DNA of 40,269 nucleotides from Bacteroidales bacterium (GCA_031286165.1 JAITUU010000025.1:1-40269); one strand, 5' to 3'; counted from the stretch's first letter, positions 1 to 7,995 are shown. A program made the numbers and translations. Notes: generated by a model not told the origin, from the letters alone.

Positions 1-426
1 TTCTACGGCGTTGCTGTGTTGTTTGTAATCGCCTTTGTGCCATTCGTCTTTCTTGCTGTATTTCATCAACACATTGTGCAAACTTTTGATATTATTTTCG
101 GTAATCGAGATATTTTCATTATTTTCAGAAATCAAATCAAGAGCATCGAAATAGCCGACAACTTCCTGCGAATCTCTATCCGTCAGTTTCGTAACATCAA
201 TTTTTTTCAACAAAACATCAATTTCTTCGTTGGTCATTCTGTTACCTTCAATACGGTTTGAGGCTCCTACGCTACGAACCGTAGCAATGGATTTTAATTG
301 TTTCAAACTCTGTCCTTCGCGCCGTTCAACCGCTGTCCACTGTGAATCAAAACGGTCAATGCTGCTGATTAGATTTATTAAGTTCCAATCAATATTCAAG
401 TTGAAGTTAAACGCCTTATTTTCCAT
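1..426 (-). CDS. Fic family protein, N-terminal part (cut by window start)
   Basis: The first 142 codons of a minus-strand gene run off the left edge. Residues 56-61 read S-N-R-I-E-G, which fits the (S/T)xxxE(G/N) inhibitory motif of class II Fic proteins, in which an N-terminal helix blocks the AMP-transfer site. Further on, a stretch with SLHNVLM and DEWHKGDYK matches the conserved entry to the Fic fold. The catalytic HxFx(D/E)GNGRxxR motif would lie outside the window, so activity cannot be judged. Fic enzymes of this class AMPylate protein targets and are often self-restrained; the target here is unknown. The ATG at 426 was chosen because it directly follows a promoter-like element and opens the conserved N-terminal region. 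Confidence 0.85.
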   Translation of the reverse strand, partial: MENKAFNFNLNIDWNLINLISSIDRFDSQWTAVERREGQSLKQLKSIATVRSVGASNRIEGNRMTNEEIDVLLKKIDVTKLTDRDSQEVVGYFDALDLISENNENISITENNIKSLHNVLMKYSKKDEWHKGDYKQHSNAVE

Positions 427-438
427 ACATTACAAATA

Positions 439-489
439 AAATGATACGATATGAGCCGCAAATATACACAAATGATACGAAAAATCACA
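439..489 (-). promoter_or_regulatory. Promoter of the Fic gene with flanking direct repeats
   Basis: On the minus strand TATATTTG (459-466) fits the Bacteroidota -7 box TAnnTTTG. At the right distance lies TGTG (486-489), one mismatch from TTTG. An 11-bp direct repeat, AAATGATACGA on the plus strand, occurs at 439-449 and 470-480, one copy on each side of the -7 box and 31 bp apart, about three helical turns. This is where an operator would sit; that it is one is inference. Confidence 0.5.
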
Positions 490-587
490 GCAAAGTATTT
501 TGAACCCTTACTGTGTTTGTACGCTTAATAAGATGAATACACCCGACAATGTTGTTACACCAATACCGTCCTAAATAAATAAAAAAA

Positions 588-650
588 GAGAAGTTGCAGA
601 TTAAATCCTCATTGTTATCTTTGAGGTTACGACAAAAACCCCAACTTCTC
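588..650. repeat. Nested inverted repeat, MITE-like
   Basis: The outer arms GAGAAGTTG (588-596) and CAACTTCTC (642-650) are perfectly complementary and enclose a second stem, CCTCA (607-611) with TGAGG (622-626). Just outside them lie two weakly similar inverted stretches (about 546-566 and 651-672). No credible protein is encoded in 490-715. It may be a small non-autonomous mobile element or a structured RNA; nothing seen decides between them. Confidence 0.4.
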
Positions 651-715
651 CATGGTAAACATAACATTATTCTCCCAAATTATAAGCAAGTTAGACAAAA
701 ATACATTCAAAAATA

Positions 716-734
716 ATTTTCAATTTTCAATTAA
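716..734. repeat. Short tandem array, 7-bp period
   Basis: Two to three units of CAATTTT/CAATTAA end six bases before the mgtE -7 box. It is the shortest member of the array family described in the findings. Confidence 0.4.
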
Positions 735-739
735 TAGTG

Positions 740-747
740 TACCTTTG
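740..747 (+). promoter_or_regulatory. mgtE promoter -7 box
   Basis: TACCTTTG fits TAnnTTTG. TTTT at 717-720, 19 bp upstream, is a one-mismatch -33 element. The implied transcript has a leader of about 80 nt that contains the hairpin at 779-810. Confidence 0.55.
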
Positions 748-778
748 CCGCTAAGAAAACAAAGTAGCAACGAAGATT

Positions 779-810
779 GTTTCAAACTGCAGGAATGGGT
801 AGTTTGAAAC
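779..810 (+). promoter_or_regulatory. Hairpin in the mgtE leader
   Basis: GTTTCAAACT (779-788) and AGTTTGAAAC (801-810) form a perfect 10-bp stem with a 12-nt loop, 22 nt before the mgtE start codon and inside the predicted transcript. No U-run follows, so it is not a standard terminator. The leader is too short for an M-box Mg2+ riboswitch. It could be an RNA control element or a protein operator. Confidence 0.5.
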
Positions 811-832
811 GTCTGCAAAATACCAATTCTGT

Positions 833-2221
833 ATGAACGAAAAAGAAATACCGGCTCATTTTACAGAACTCATAGAGCATAAACGCTGGAAAATACTCAA
901 AGAAGAATTGGTGGAATTTGGACCTATCCAAATTGCCGATTTTATAGAAAAACTTCCTCAGAAATCGCAAGTAGTGGTGTTTCGCCTGCTTTCGCGTATG
1001 CAGGCAAAAGAAACCTTTCAATATTTACCTTACGAAATTCAAGAAGATATAATTGAAGGATTGGCGAGCAATGTGAATAAAATTGCCGATTTGCTCAACG
1101 ACCTTGACCCTGACGACCGTACTGCGTTTTTTGAAGAATTGCCGGGCACGGTGTGTCAGCGATTGATGCAAATGCTCTCCAAAGAGGAACGCGACATTGC
1201 TACGCAACTTTTGGGCTATCCCGAAGATAGCATAGGGCGACTGATGACCCCCGAATATGTTGCAATAAAACCCGATTACACAGTGCAGCAGGCGTTGGAA
1301 CACATTCGCAAATACGGGCAAAATTCCGAAACGCTCAATGTGATTTACATAGTTGATAGTACATGGAAATTGATAGACGATATTCGTATTCGCGATATTA
1401 TTTTGGCGCAGCCCGAACAGTTGATTTCCGACATCAGCGACACGAGTTTTGTGTCGCTCAATGCCTACGATGACCAAGAGATGGCGGTGCAAGCATTTTC
1501 CGAACAAGACCGCGTGGCTCTTCCTGTAACGGCAAGCGATGGTACGCTGCTGGGTATAGTAACAGTGGACGACGTGATGGACGTAGCCGAAGAAGAACAC
1601 ACCGAAGACTTCCAAAAATTCGGGGGTGCTGCCGAATTGGATTTATCATATACCAAAACACCTTTGTTTGAAATGGTAAAAAAACGTTCGGGCTGGCTCA
1701 TAGTACTGTTTTTGGGCGAAATGCTCACGGCTTCGGCTATGGCGTACTACGACGAAGAAATTGCAAAAGCCGTAGTGTTGGCACTTTTTGTGCCCCTTAT
1801 TATTTCCAGCGGAGGAAATTCCGGTTCACAGGCAGCAAGTTTAATTATTCGCGCCCTTGCCTTGGGCGAACTCACCGTAAAAAATTGGTGGTATGTGATG
1901 CGCAAAGAATTACTCACCGGATTTATTTTAGGCGCAATACTCGGTGTTATCGGGCTTATTCGTATATTTATTTGGCAAAAAACAGGGCTATACGACTACG
2001 GTGAATTTTGGATATGGGTTACGGTAAGCGTGTCGGTATCGCTTATTTTTATAGTATTGTGGGGCACGCTCGCCGGTTCCATGATTCCGCTTTTGCTGCG
2101 CAAACTCAAATTAGACCCCGCCACCGCTTCGGCTCCCTTTGTAGCCACCCTTGTCGATGTGTCGGGTTTGATAATTTACTTCTCGGTAGCCACCCTATTT
2201 TTAACCGGAAAATTATTGTAA
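833..2221 (+). CDS. mgtE: Magnesium transporter MgtE
   Basis: This is a 462-residue MgtE channel, the usual family length (about 450). The order is an N-terminal superhelical domain (about 20-125), two CBS domains (about 135-195 and 200-255), a plug helix, and five membrane helices (about 285-460). The signature GGNSGSQ is at 327-333. The segment around LDPA (428-431) leads to Asp442 in the last helix, the position of the pore aspartate in known MgtE. Family members are inner-membrane Mg2+ channels that close when Mg2+ fills the cytoplasmic domain. The gene stands alone between its own promoter and that of the toxin-antitoxin pair. Confidence 0.95.
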   Translation: MNEKEIPAHFTELIEHKRWKILKEELVEFGPIQIADFIEKLPQKSQVVVFRLLSRMQAKETFQYLPYEIQEDIIEGLASNVNKIADLLNDLDPDDRTAFFEELPGTVCQRLMQMLSKEERDIATQLLGYPEDSIGRLMTPEYVAIKPDYTVQQALEHIRKYGQNSETLNVIYIVDSTWKLIDDIRIRDIILAQPEQLISDISDTSFVSLNAYDDQEMAVQAFSEQDRVALPVTASDGTLLGIVTVDDVMDVAEEEHTEDFQKFGGAAELDLSYTKTPLFEMVKKRSGWLIVLFLGEMLTASAMAYYDEEIAKAVVLALFVPLIISSGGNSGSQAASLIIRALALGELTVKNWWYVMRKELLTGFILGAILGVIGLIRIFIWQKTGLYDYGEFWIWVTVSVSVSLIFIVLWGTLAGSMIPLLLRKLKLDPATASAPFVATLVDVSGLIIYFSVATLFLTGKLL

Positions 2222-2279
2222 ATCAATACACTATTTCAAGATTTTTTTTGACACATAGTTTTTTGCATACAAAAAGTAG

Positions 2280-2287
2280 TATCTTTG
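2280..2287 (+). promoter_or_regulatory. Promoter -7 box for the antitoxin/PIN pair
   Basis: TATCTTTG fits TAnnTTTG and lies 26 bp before the antitoxin start. No good -33 element stands 19 bp upstream; the region before it is T-rich. Confidence 0.5.
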
Positions 2288-2312
2288 TGGAGAGATAAAA
2301 AAATAAGAAGTT

Positions 2313-2600
2313 ATGTTGCGCACAATTTACACCCCCGACAGCAATACAATTACGTTTTCAATACCCGATACATATATTGGAACTGCATTGGAAATCAATG
2401 TTTTTCCCACGATAGAAATTTTTACGAATAAGCGAAAAACAAAAAAAACTACCTCTCGTGCTCCATCTTTGACTGCACGAGAAAGTGGGGAAGTATCTGA
2501 TTTTCAAAAGTTTATTCTCTCTGCGCCGGTAATGACCGATAATCAATATTCGGAATTTAAACAACAACGTCAACAATTCAAAGAATGGAGAGTGCAGTAG
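2313..2600 (+). CDS. Putative antitoxin of a PIN-toxin pair
   Basis: This 95-residue protein sits directly upstream of, and overlaps, a PIN-domain toxin, the usual antitoxin-first order. Its N-terminal half alternates short strands (SIPDTYIG, ALEINVFP). The middle is lysine/serine-rich and probably disordered. The C-terminal end, with FQKFILSAPVM and FKQQRQQFKEW, looks like the toxin-binding tail found in many Bacteroidota antitoxins of VapC-like toxins. No standard HTH, AbrB or RHH domain was recognised, so how it binds DNA, if it does, is open. Function is inferred mainly from position and the general pattern. Confidence 0.65.
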   Translation: MLRTIYTPDSNTITFSIPDTYIGTALEINVFPTIEIFTNKRKTKKTTSRAPSLTARESGEVSDFQKFILSAPVMTDNQYSEFKQQRQQFKEWRVQ

Positions 2601-2974
2601 TTTGTTTGGATACGTCCATATTGATAGACTTTTATCGAAAAATAGATAAGTCAAAAAGTGTGTTTTTCAAATTAACGGAAACATATTCTTCGTTTGTAGT
2701 GTCTGCCATTACTGAATATGAATTGTATCTTGGTAATTCGGACGAACAAAATATTTTTTGGAACAAATTTTTTGCTCACATAACCGTATTGCCTTTCGAT
2801 ACACAAGCAGTAAAAAAAGCAGTTGAAATATACAAACAATTGCGTTACGATAATAAATTGATAGAAATTCCCGATATTTTGATAGCGGCTACTACCTTGC
2901 AACATAATGTACCAATAGCCACGCTTAACAAAAAGCATTTTGAAAGAATAAAAGGGTTACAAATAGTATCATAA
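2585..2974 (+). CDS. vapC: PIN-domain toxin, VapC family
   Basis: The 129 residues carry the PIN acidic set: Asp9 in CLDTSILIDF, Glu44 in AITEYELY and Asp97 in IPDILIAA, followed by the late motif IATLNKKHF (111-119). Length and motif spacing are those of VapC ribonucleases, which cut tRNA or rRNA when freed from their antitoxin. The ATG at 2585 overlaps the antitoxin by 16 bp, implying translational coupling. The cleavage target cannot be read from sequence. Confidence 0.85.
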   Translation: MESAVVCLDTSILIDFYRKIDKSKSVFFKLTETYSSFVVSAITEYELYLGNSDEQNIFWNKFFAHITVLPFDTQAVKKAVEIYKQLRYDNKLIEIPDILIAATTLQHNVPIATLNKKHFERIKGLQIVS

Positions 2975-3004
2975 ATAATAGTGAAAAACAATTTTGAATA
3001 GATT

Positions 3005-3964
3005 ATGATACCCAACACCGCACAAGCACTTGCCGATGTATTTGAATTTCGCGTGAAGGAAAACGCACAGTTGGCGTTTGTGCCTGCCGGAGAAATAGCG
3101 CAATGCGGCGAAAAGCAACAAATATTTTTTGCCACACTCATTTCTGCTATGGCAAACGGGCAGGGAGGAAACATATTTGTAGGCGTAGCGGCGGCGCGAA
3201 AAATTGCAAAACAAATTACGCCTATTCAAAACGAAAACGCATTGGAATTTCTGCACATAGTGTGCAAAACTGCCATTTTTCCCGAAATTCCGAATATTTC
3301 GATTGAAAAAATCGCCGTTTCCGAAACGGATTATATTATAGGTATTCACATTCCGCAGAGTGCAAAAGCACCGCATTTGAGCAGTAATTATCACTACTAC
3401 AAGCGCGTGGAAACCAAGCAAGTGCTTATGGAAGAATATGAAATTCGCAATGCCTACGAGCGTGGCAATCGAAGCGAGGTAGAACTTTATTCAGTGCTCA
3501 ATACCAATGGTTTACCTATTATGGCGGGCGGAAAATTCAATGCAATTAATTTTTATCCGCGTTTTTCGGTAAAAAACACAAGTGCCTGCGTGGAGCGATT
3601 TTTTAAAGTGGAAATTTCCCTGCCTTCGGCACTTGTCAATGCCAATTTCGATTCTCTGCAAAATCATTTTTCGCGCTTTGAAAACGGTTCGTCCATATTC
3701 AGTATTTTTCACAAAACTCCGCTGTTTCAGCACGAACTCGCTACCGTAGCCGAAGCGCACATCATAGTCAATGCGCAGAATTACAATACCTTTGCCGAAG
3801 GCGAAATTGCCCTAACACTCTTTTTTAGCAATGGCACGCACACGCGCACCTATCGCTGCAAAGAACTATTGCTGTACAAAAATAAACAAATAGAATACGC
3901 CGATTTTACGGTGGAACAAGCGGTCATAGAAAATGCCTCGCAGCAAAGCGCACTGCCTTTGTGA
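3005..3964 (+). CDS. AlbA_2 (Schlafen AlbA-like) domain protein
   Basis: This 319-residue protein shows, at about residues 40-65, LISAMANGQGGNIFVGV, matching the core of AlbA_2 domains (usually AxANxxGGxxxxGV). The typical tail of this domain, around YYKRV, is at about 128-132. The remaining C-terminal half (about 160-319) resembles no family I know and looks like a beta-rich accessory domain. AlbA_2 proteins are mostly predicted nucleic-acid-binding regulators, some with nuclease relatives. It starts 30 bp after the toxin and probably shares its transcript, but a link in function is only suggested by position. Confidence 0.65.
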   Translation: MIPNTAQALADVFEFRVKENAQLAFVPAGEIAQCGEKQQIFFATLISAMANGQGGNIFVGVAAARKIAKQITPIQNENALEFLHIVCKTAIFPEIPNISIEKIAVSETDYIIGIHIPQSAKAPHLSSNYHYYKRVETKQVLMEEYEIRNAYERGNRSEVELYSVLNTNGLPIMAGGKFNAINFYPRFSVKNTSACVERFFKVEISLPSALVNANFDSLQNHFSRFENGSSIFSIFHKTPLFQHELATVAEAHIIVNAQNYNTFAEGEIALTLFFSNGTHTRTYRCKELLLYKNKQIEYADFTVEQAVIENASQQSALPL

Positions 3965-3988
3965 ATATGATTTTTTGCGCGGCAAGTG

Positions 3989-4016
3989 TTGCATAAACCA
4001 AATTTCATTACATTTG
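3989..4016 (+). promoter_or_regulatory. serB promoter
   Basis: TACATTTG (4009-4016) fits TAnnTTTG. TTG at 3989-3991 lies 17 bp upstream, slightly closer than the usual 19. Confidence 0.55.
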
Positions 4017-4038
4017 CAAAAACAGAACGTACAAACAC

Positions 4039-5262
4039 ATGAAAGCAACACAAGAAGTAGTCCTCCTTTCCATTGCAGGAAACGACCGCGCAGGAGTTTC
4101 GGCAGCATTGACAAAAATTTTAGCGCACTACGATGCCGAAATTCTCGACATCGGGCAAGCCGTTATTCACGACACTCTATCGCTCGGCATACTCTTTCGC
4201 CTGCCCGAAACCGCCACCAGCGGACCTATTTTGAAAGAATTACTCTTTAAGGCATACGAATTGGGCATTACTGCCAAATTTACACCGGTGGACGACCGCA
4301 CTTACGAAGCATGGGTGCAAAATCAAGGGAAAGACCGCTACATACTTACTCTGTTTGGACGCTGCATAGAGGCTCGCCACATTGCCGAAATTACGCGCAT
4401 TTTATTTGAACAAAAACTCAATATCGACAATATTCAACGCCTGAGCGGAAGGGTTTCGTTTGAAAAAGAAAGCATAGAAAAAAACCGCGCTTGTGTGGAA
4501 CTTTCGGTGCGCGGCACGCCCATAGACGAAAACGAAATGAAACGCCAATTTATGGAAGCATCAAAATCCATCGGCATCGACATTTCGTTTCAAATAGATA
4601 ACGCATTTCGCCGCAATCGCCGCCTGATATGTTTCGATATGGATTCTACTCTTATTCAAACCGAAGTGATAGTGGAACTCGCAAAATACGCCGGCGTGGA
4701 AAAAGAAGTGGAAGAAATTACGGAAGCCGCCATGCGTGGTGAAATAGATTTTTCCGAAAGTTTCAAGCAACGCATTAAACTACTCAAAGGCATAGACGAA
4801 AGCGTGTTGGACGAAATTGCCCGCAATCTTCCACTTACCGAAGGTGCCGATAGGCTTATTCGTACCCTCAAACGATTTGGCTACCGCGTAGCAATTCTTT
4901 CGGGAGGATTCAACTTTTTCGGTCGCTATTTGCAAACAAAACTTGGGGTGGATTACGTGTTTGCCAACGAACTCGAAATCGTGAACGGAAAACTCACCGG
5001 CAACCACATAGGTGATATAGTAGATGGGCAAATGAAAGCCGAACTGCTCAAAAAACTCGCCTTCAAAGAAGATATTCACTTAGAACAAGTAATTGCCGTA
5101 GGCGATGGTGCCAACGACCTGCCTATGATAAACATAGCCGGACTTGGTATAGCCTTTCACGCAAAACCCAAAGTGCAGGAACGCGCCGACAATAAAATCA
5201 GCACCATAGGTCTTGACGGCATTCTCTATATGCTCGGTTTTCGCGATAGAGAGGTGGATTAA
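4039..5262 (+). CDS. serB: Phosphoserine phosphatase SerB with two ACT domains
   Basis: At 407 residues this is the long Bacteroidota form. Two ACT regulatory domains (about 5-80 and 98-175) precede a HAD phosphatase domain. The nucleophile motif is DMDST (Asp200, Asp202), followed by LSGGF and the metal-binding VGDGANDLPM. The enzyme removes phosphate from L-phosphoserine, the last step of serine synthesis; ACT domains usually sense the amino-acid product. The ATG at 4039 follows a good promoter. The gene is single and its 3' end meets the minus-strand region of the EamA gene. Confidence 0.95.
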   Translation: MKATQEVVLLSIAGNDRAGVSAALTKILAHYDAEILDIGQAVIHDTLSLGILFRLPETATSGPILKELLFKAYELGITAKFTPVDDRTYEAWVQNQGKDRYILTLFGRCIEARHIAEITRILFEQKLNIDNIQRLSGRVSFEKESIEKNRACVELSVRGTPIDENEMKRQFMEASKSIGIDISFQIDNAFRRNRRLICFDMDSTLIQTEVIVELAKYAGVEKEVEEITEAAMRGEIDFSESFKQRIKLLKGIDESVLDEIARNLPLTEGADRLIRTLKRFGYRVAILSGGFNFFGRYLQTKLGVDYVFANELEIVNGKLTGNHIGDIVDGQMKAELLKKLAFKEDIHLEQVIAVGDGANDLPMINIAGLGIAFHAKPKVQERADNKISTIGLDGILYMLGFRDREVD

Positions 5263-5419
5263 GGAGAAAAATATCGGACATAGACTCCAGTTGCACATAT
5301 AAGTAATCGCTGTTTTTCATAGTTACCGCTTCTTGCGGACGAATGATGCAGTTGGAAGAACGTGTTTTTACCTCAACAACCTGTAATGCCATCAACGAAC
5401 AAACACGAGGCTCCAACAC
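5198..5419 (-). other. Open frame in line with the EamA gene, possible remnant
   Basis: Right after the EamA stop codon (5420-5422) the same frame continues for 73 codons from GTG at 5419, ending inside the serB 3' end. The stretch up to about 5262 has a protein-like composition (MALQVVEVKTRSS, then NSDYLYVQLESM), whereas the part overlapping serB does not. I do not recognise it. It may be the tail of another gene left by rearrangement, or chance. It also accounts for the otherwise empty 157 bp between serB and the transporter. Confidence 0.25.
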
Positions 5420-5842
5420 CTACCCCCTATCCAAAATAATAATCAGTGCGCCGCCGGCTATTAGGCTCACACCCAAGAGCACTTTCCAACTAAATGGTTC
5501 TTTGAGAATAATCACCGAAAGAATAAAAGTAAACACTATGCTGAGTTTATCTATGGGCATTACGCGGCTCACATCGCCCACCGCAAGGGCTTTGAAGTAA
5601 AACAACCACGCAAGTCCGGTGGTAATGCCCGAAAGTACAAGAAAAATCCAATTCGTGCGCGTGAGCGATTTGATACCCGAAGCCGTATCAAATGCAAATA
5701 CTATGCACCACATCATAACTACTATTACGCAAGTGCGCAGTGCCACTGCAAGGTTTGAATCAATATTTTTAATTCCTATTTTGGCAAAAATAGCAGTGAG
5801 TGCCGCCATAAGTGCCGATGCTAAGGCATAATATTTCCACAT
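5420..5842 (-). CDS. Half-size EamA (DMT) transporter
   Basis: This protein of about 140 residues has five hydrophobic helices, i.e. one EamA repeat, compared with ten helices in full-length members. Motifs include ALTAIFAKIG near the N-terminus and LKEPFSWKVLLG before the last helix, both typical of the small EamA proteins of Bacteroidota. Such half-size proteins should act as dimers; substrates are metabolites or are unknown. The ATG at 5842 is preferred over an upstream TTG at 5869, because the TTG lies within the -7 promoter box and would not be in the transcript. Confidence 0.85.
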   Translation of the reverse strand: MWKYYALASALMAALTAIFAKIGIKNIDSNLAVALRTCVIVVMMWCIVFAFDTASGIKSLTRTNWIFLVLSGITTGLAWLFYFKALAVGDVSRVMPIDKLSIVFTFILSVIILKEPFSWKVLLGVSLIAGGALIIILDRG

Positions 5843-5866
5843 ATTCTTCGTTTTTTGAAAACGGCG

Positions 5867-5874
5867 CAAACATA
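5867..5874 (-). promoter_or_regulatory. EamA gene promoter -7 box
   Basis: TATGTTTG on the minus strand fits TAnnTTTG. TTTT (5894-5897) lies 19 bp upstream as a one-mismatch -33. It decides the EamA start codon. Confidence 0.55.
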
Positions 5875-5953
5875 CGAATTAGTTGAGAGATGAAAATTGG
5901 AAATTGAAAGTTTTTTTGTGATTTATAAGCACCTTCGGTACACAAATGTTTCG

Positions 5954-5990
5954 TAATTTGTAATTTGTAATTTGTAATTGATTACTTTTG
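5954..5990 (+). promoter_or_regulatory. uvrB promoter preceded by a 7-bp tandem array
   Basis: Three exact TAATTTG units plus TAATTGA (5954-5981) end one base before the -7 box TACTTTTG (5983-5990). Each unit supplies a TTTG that could serve as a -33 element, at spacers of 22, 15 and 8 bp, none of them the ideal 19. A change in unit number would change which is used. The -7 box is only 7 bp from the ATG, so the leader would be very short or nearly absent. Confidence 0.55.
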
Positions 5991-5997
5991 TTGCACC

Positions 5998-7995
5998 ATG
6001 AATTTTTCAATCGTTTCGGCATATCAACCCACAGGCGACCAACCGCAGGCTATCAAGCAGTTGGCGCAAGCTGTGCGCGAAGGTGTGGAACATCAAGTGT
6101 TGCTGGGTGTTACCGGTTCGGGAAAAACCTTTACCGTAGCCAATGTAATAGAGCAGGTGCAAAAGCCTACGCTTATTTTGAGCCACAATAAAACCCTTGC
6201 AGCGCAGTTGTACAGCGAATTTAAGCAGTTTTTTCCACACAATGCGGTAGAATATTACGTGTCGTACTACGATTATTACCAGCCCGAAGCCTATTTGCCC
6301 GTGTCGGGTACCTATATTGAAAAAGATTTGGCAATCAACGAAGACATAGACCGCTTGCGCCTGAGTGCCACTTCTGCCCTGCTTTCGCGGCGAAATGATG
6401 TAGTGATTGTGGCATCGGTTTCGTGCATTTATGGTATCGGAAATCCTGCAAATTACAACAATCAGGCTATTCACCTTCACGAAGGGCAACGTATTTCGCG
6501 CGATGTACTGTTGCGGCATTTGGTCAATAACCTCTATTCGCGCAACGATATTGATGCCAAACGCGGAAATTTTCGCGTAAAAGGCGATACGATAGATGTA
6601 TTTGCAGCATCGCACGATGTGGTGTATCGCGTAGAACTATTCGACAACGAAATCGAGCAAATTACCAGCATAGTGCCCAATACGGGCAAAGTGATAGAAC
6701 GCTTGGAAAGTGCGGTGATTTTTCCCGCAAATTTATTTGTAACCAATAAAGACGATATTTGGCGAGCAATCGGCGAAATTCAAGACGATATGGTACGCGA
6801 AGTGGCGGAATTTAACAAACAGGGGAAATTTTTGGAGGCAAAACGCCTGCAAGAGCGTGTGGAATACGATTTGGAAATGATAAAAGAACTCGGTTACTGT
6901 TCGGGAATCGAGAATTATTCACGCTATTTCGATGGACGTCCGGCAAATGCCCGCCCATTTTGCCTGCTCGATTATTTTCCCAAAGATTTTTTGGTGGTAA
7001 TAGACGAAAGCCACGTTACGCTGCCGCAAATTCGCGGTATGTTTGGCGGCGACCATTCACGCAAAGTCAATTTAATAGAACACGGATTTCGCCTCACATC
7101 GGCAAAAGACAATCGTCCGCTGCATTTCCACGAATTTGAAATGCTCACGCCGCAAACTATTTACGTGAGTGCCACACCGGCAGACTACGAATTGGAAAAA
7201 TCGCAGGGCGTGGTGGTGGAACAAATTATTCGCCCCACCGGACTGCTCGACCCGGTGATAGAGGTGCGCCCTACGGAAAATCAAATAGACGATTTGATAA
7301 AAGAAATTCATACACGGGTGGAAAAAAACGAGCGGATTTTGGTAACTACGCTCACCAAACGCATGGCGGAGGAATTACAAAAATATTTTACCAAAGTGGG
7401 CATTCGCTCTGCGTACATTCACAGCGAAGTGGAAACGCTCGACCGCGTGGAAATTCTCGAAAATCTGCGTGCCGGCACCTTCGATGTGCTGGTGGGCGTA
7501 AATTTGCTCCGCGAAGGTTTAGATTTACCCGAAGTATCGCTTGTGGCTATTCTCGATGCCGATAAAGAAGGATTTTTACGCAATACGCGCTCGCTCACGC
7601 AAACTGCCGGACGCGCCGCGCGAAACGTGAACGGATTGGTAATTATGTATGCCGAAAAAATTACCGACAGCATGCAGCAAACCATTGGCGAAACCAACCG
7701 CCGCCGCGAAAAACAAATAGCCTACAACACCGCGCACGGCATTACGCCCACGCAAATAGTGAAAAGCAAGGCTCCTACCATAAACGATATGCTGCAATAC
7801 AAAGCAGCGGAAGAACCTGTGCACACCACCATAGCCGCAGAACCCGCACCAACCTACATGACTGCCGATGCACTCAAAAAAGCCATAAGCGAAGTAAAAA
7901 AAGCAATGGAAAAAGCCGCCAAAGATATGGATTTTGACACCGCCGCTCGCCTGAGGGACGAAATGTTTGCCCTGCAAAAATTGCAGAAAAAATAA
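5998..7995 (+). CDS. uvrB: Excinuclease ABC subunit B
   Basis: The full-length 665-residue UvrB is the helicase-like damage-verification subunit of nucleotide excision repair, working with UvrA and UvrC. Visible motifs are Walker A GVTGSGKT, the beta-hairpin region YYDYYQPEAYLP, Walker B around DESH, helicase motifs VSATPADYE and GVNLLREGLDLPEV, QTAGRAARN, and a C-terminal UVR coiled coil (about 625-665) for UvrC contact. It is a single gene. Its start is nearly leaderless, and a tandem array adjoins its promoter. Confidence 0.98.
   Translation: MNFSIVSAYQPTGDQPQAIKQLAQAVREGVEHQVLLGVTGSGKTFTVANVIEQVQKPTLILSHNKTLAAQLYSEFKQFFPHNAVEYYVSYYDYYQPEAYLPVSGTYIEKDLAINEDIDRLRLSATSALLSRRNDVVIVASVSCIYGIGNPANYNNQAIHLHEGQRISRDVLLRHLVNNLYSRNDIDAKRGNFRVKGDTIDVFAASHDVVYRVELFDNEIEQITSIVPNTGKVIERLESAVIFPANLFVTNKDDIWRAIGEIQDDMVREVAEFNKQGKFLEAKRLQERVEYDLEMIKELGYCSGIENYSRYFDGRPANARPFCLLDYFPKDFLVVIDESHVTLPQIRGMFGGDHSRKVNLIEHGFRLTSAKDNRPLHFHEFEMLTPQTIYVSATPADYELEKSQGVVVEQIIRPTGLLDPVIEVRPTENQIDDLIKEIHTRVEKNERILVTTLTKRMAEELQKYFTKVGIRSAYIHSEVETLDRVEILENLRAGTFDVLVGVNLLREGLDLPEVSLVAILDADKEGFLRNTRSLTQTAGRAARNVNGLVIMYAEKITDSMQQTIGETNRRREKQIAYNTAHGITPTQIVKSKAPTINDMLQYKAAEEPVHTTIAAEPAPTYMTADALKKAISEVKKAMEKAAKDMDFDTAARLRDEMFALQKLQKK

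Noticed and set aside
16..439. Two plus-strand frames at the left edge
   Set aside because: They are antisense to the minus-strand Fic gene, whose frame shows clear family motifs.
485..667. Minus-strand frame of 60 codons
   Set aside because: It spans the nested inverted repeat and has no protein-like pattern.
748..832. M-box Mg2+ riboswitch before mgtE
   Set aside because: The leader of about 80 nt is too short for an M-box and shows only one hairpin.
1025..1615. Long minus-strand frame within mgtE
   Set aside because: It is a mirror of the coding bias of mgtE; similar antisense frames occur opposite uvrB (6007-6615), metY (12237-12962), htrA (22489-23121) and rseP (32004-32897).
5843..5869. 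Upstream TTG start for the EamA transporter
   Set aside because: The TTG lies in the -7 promoter box, so it would not be transcribed.
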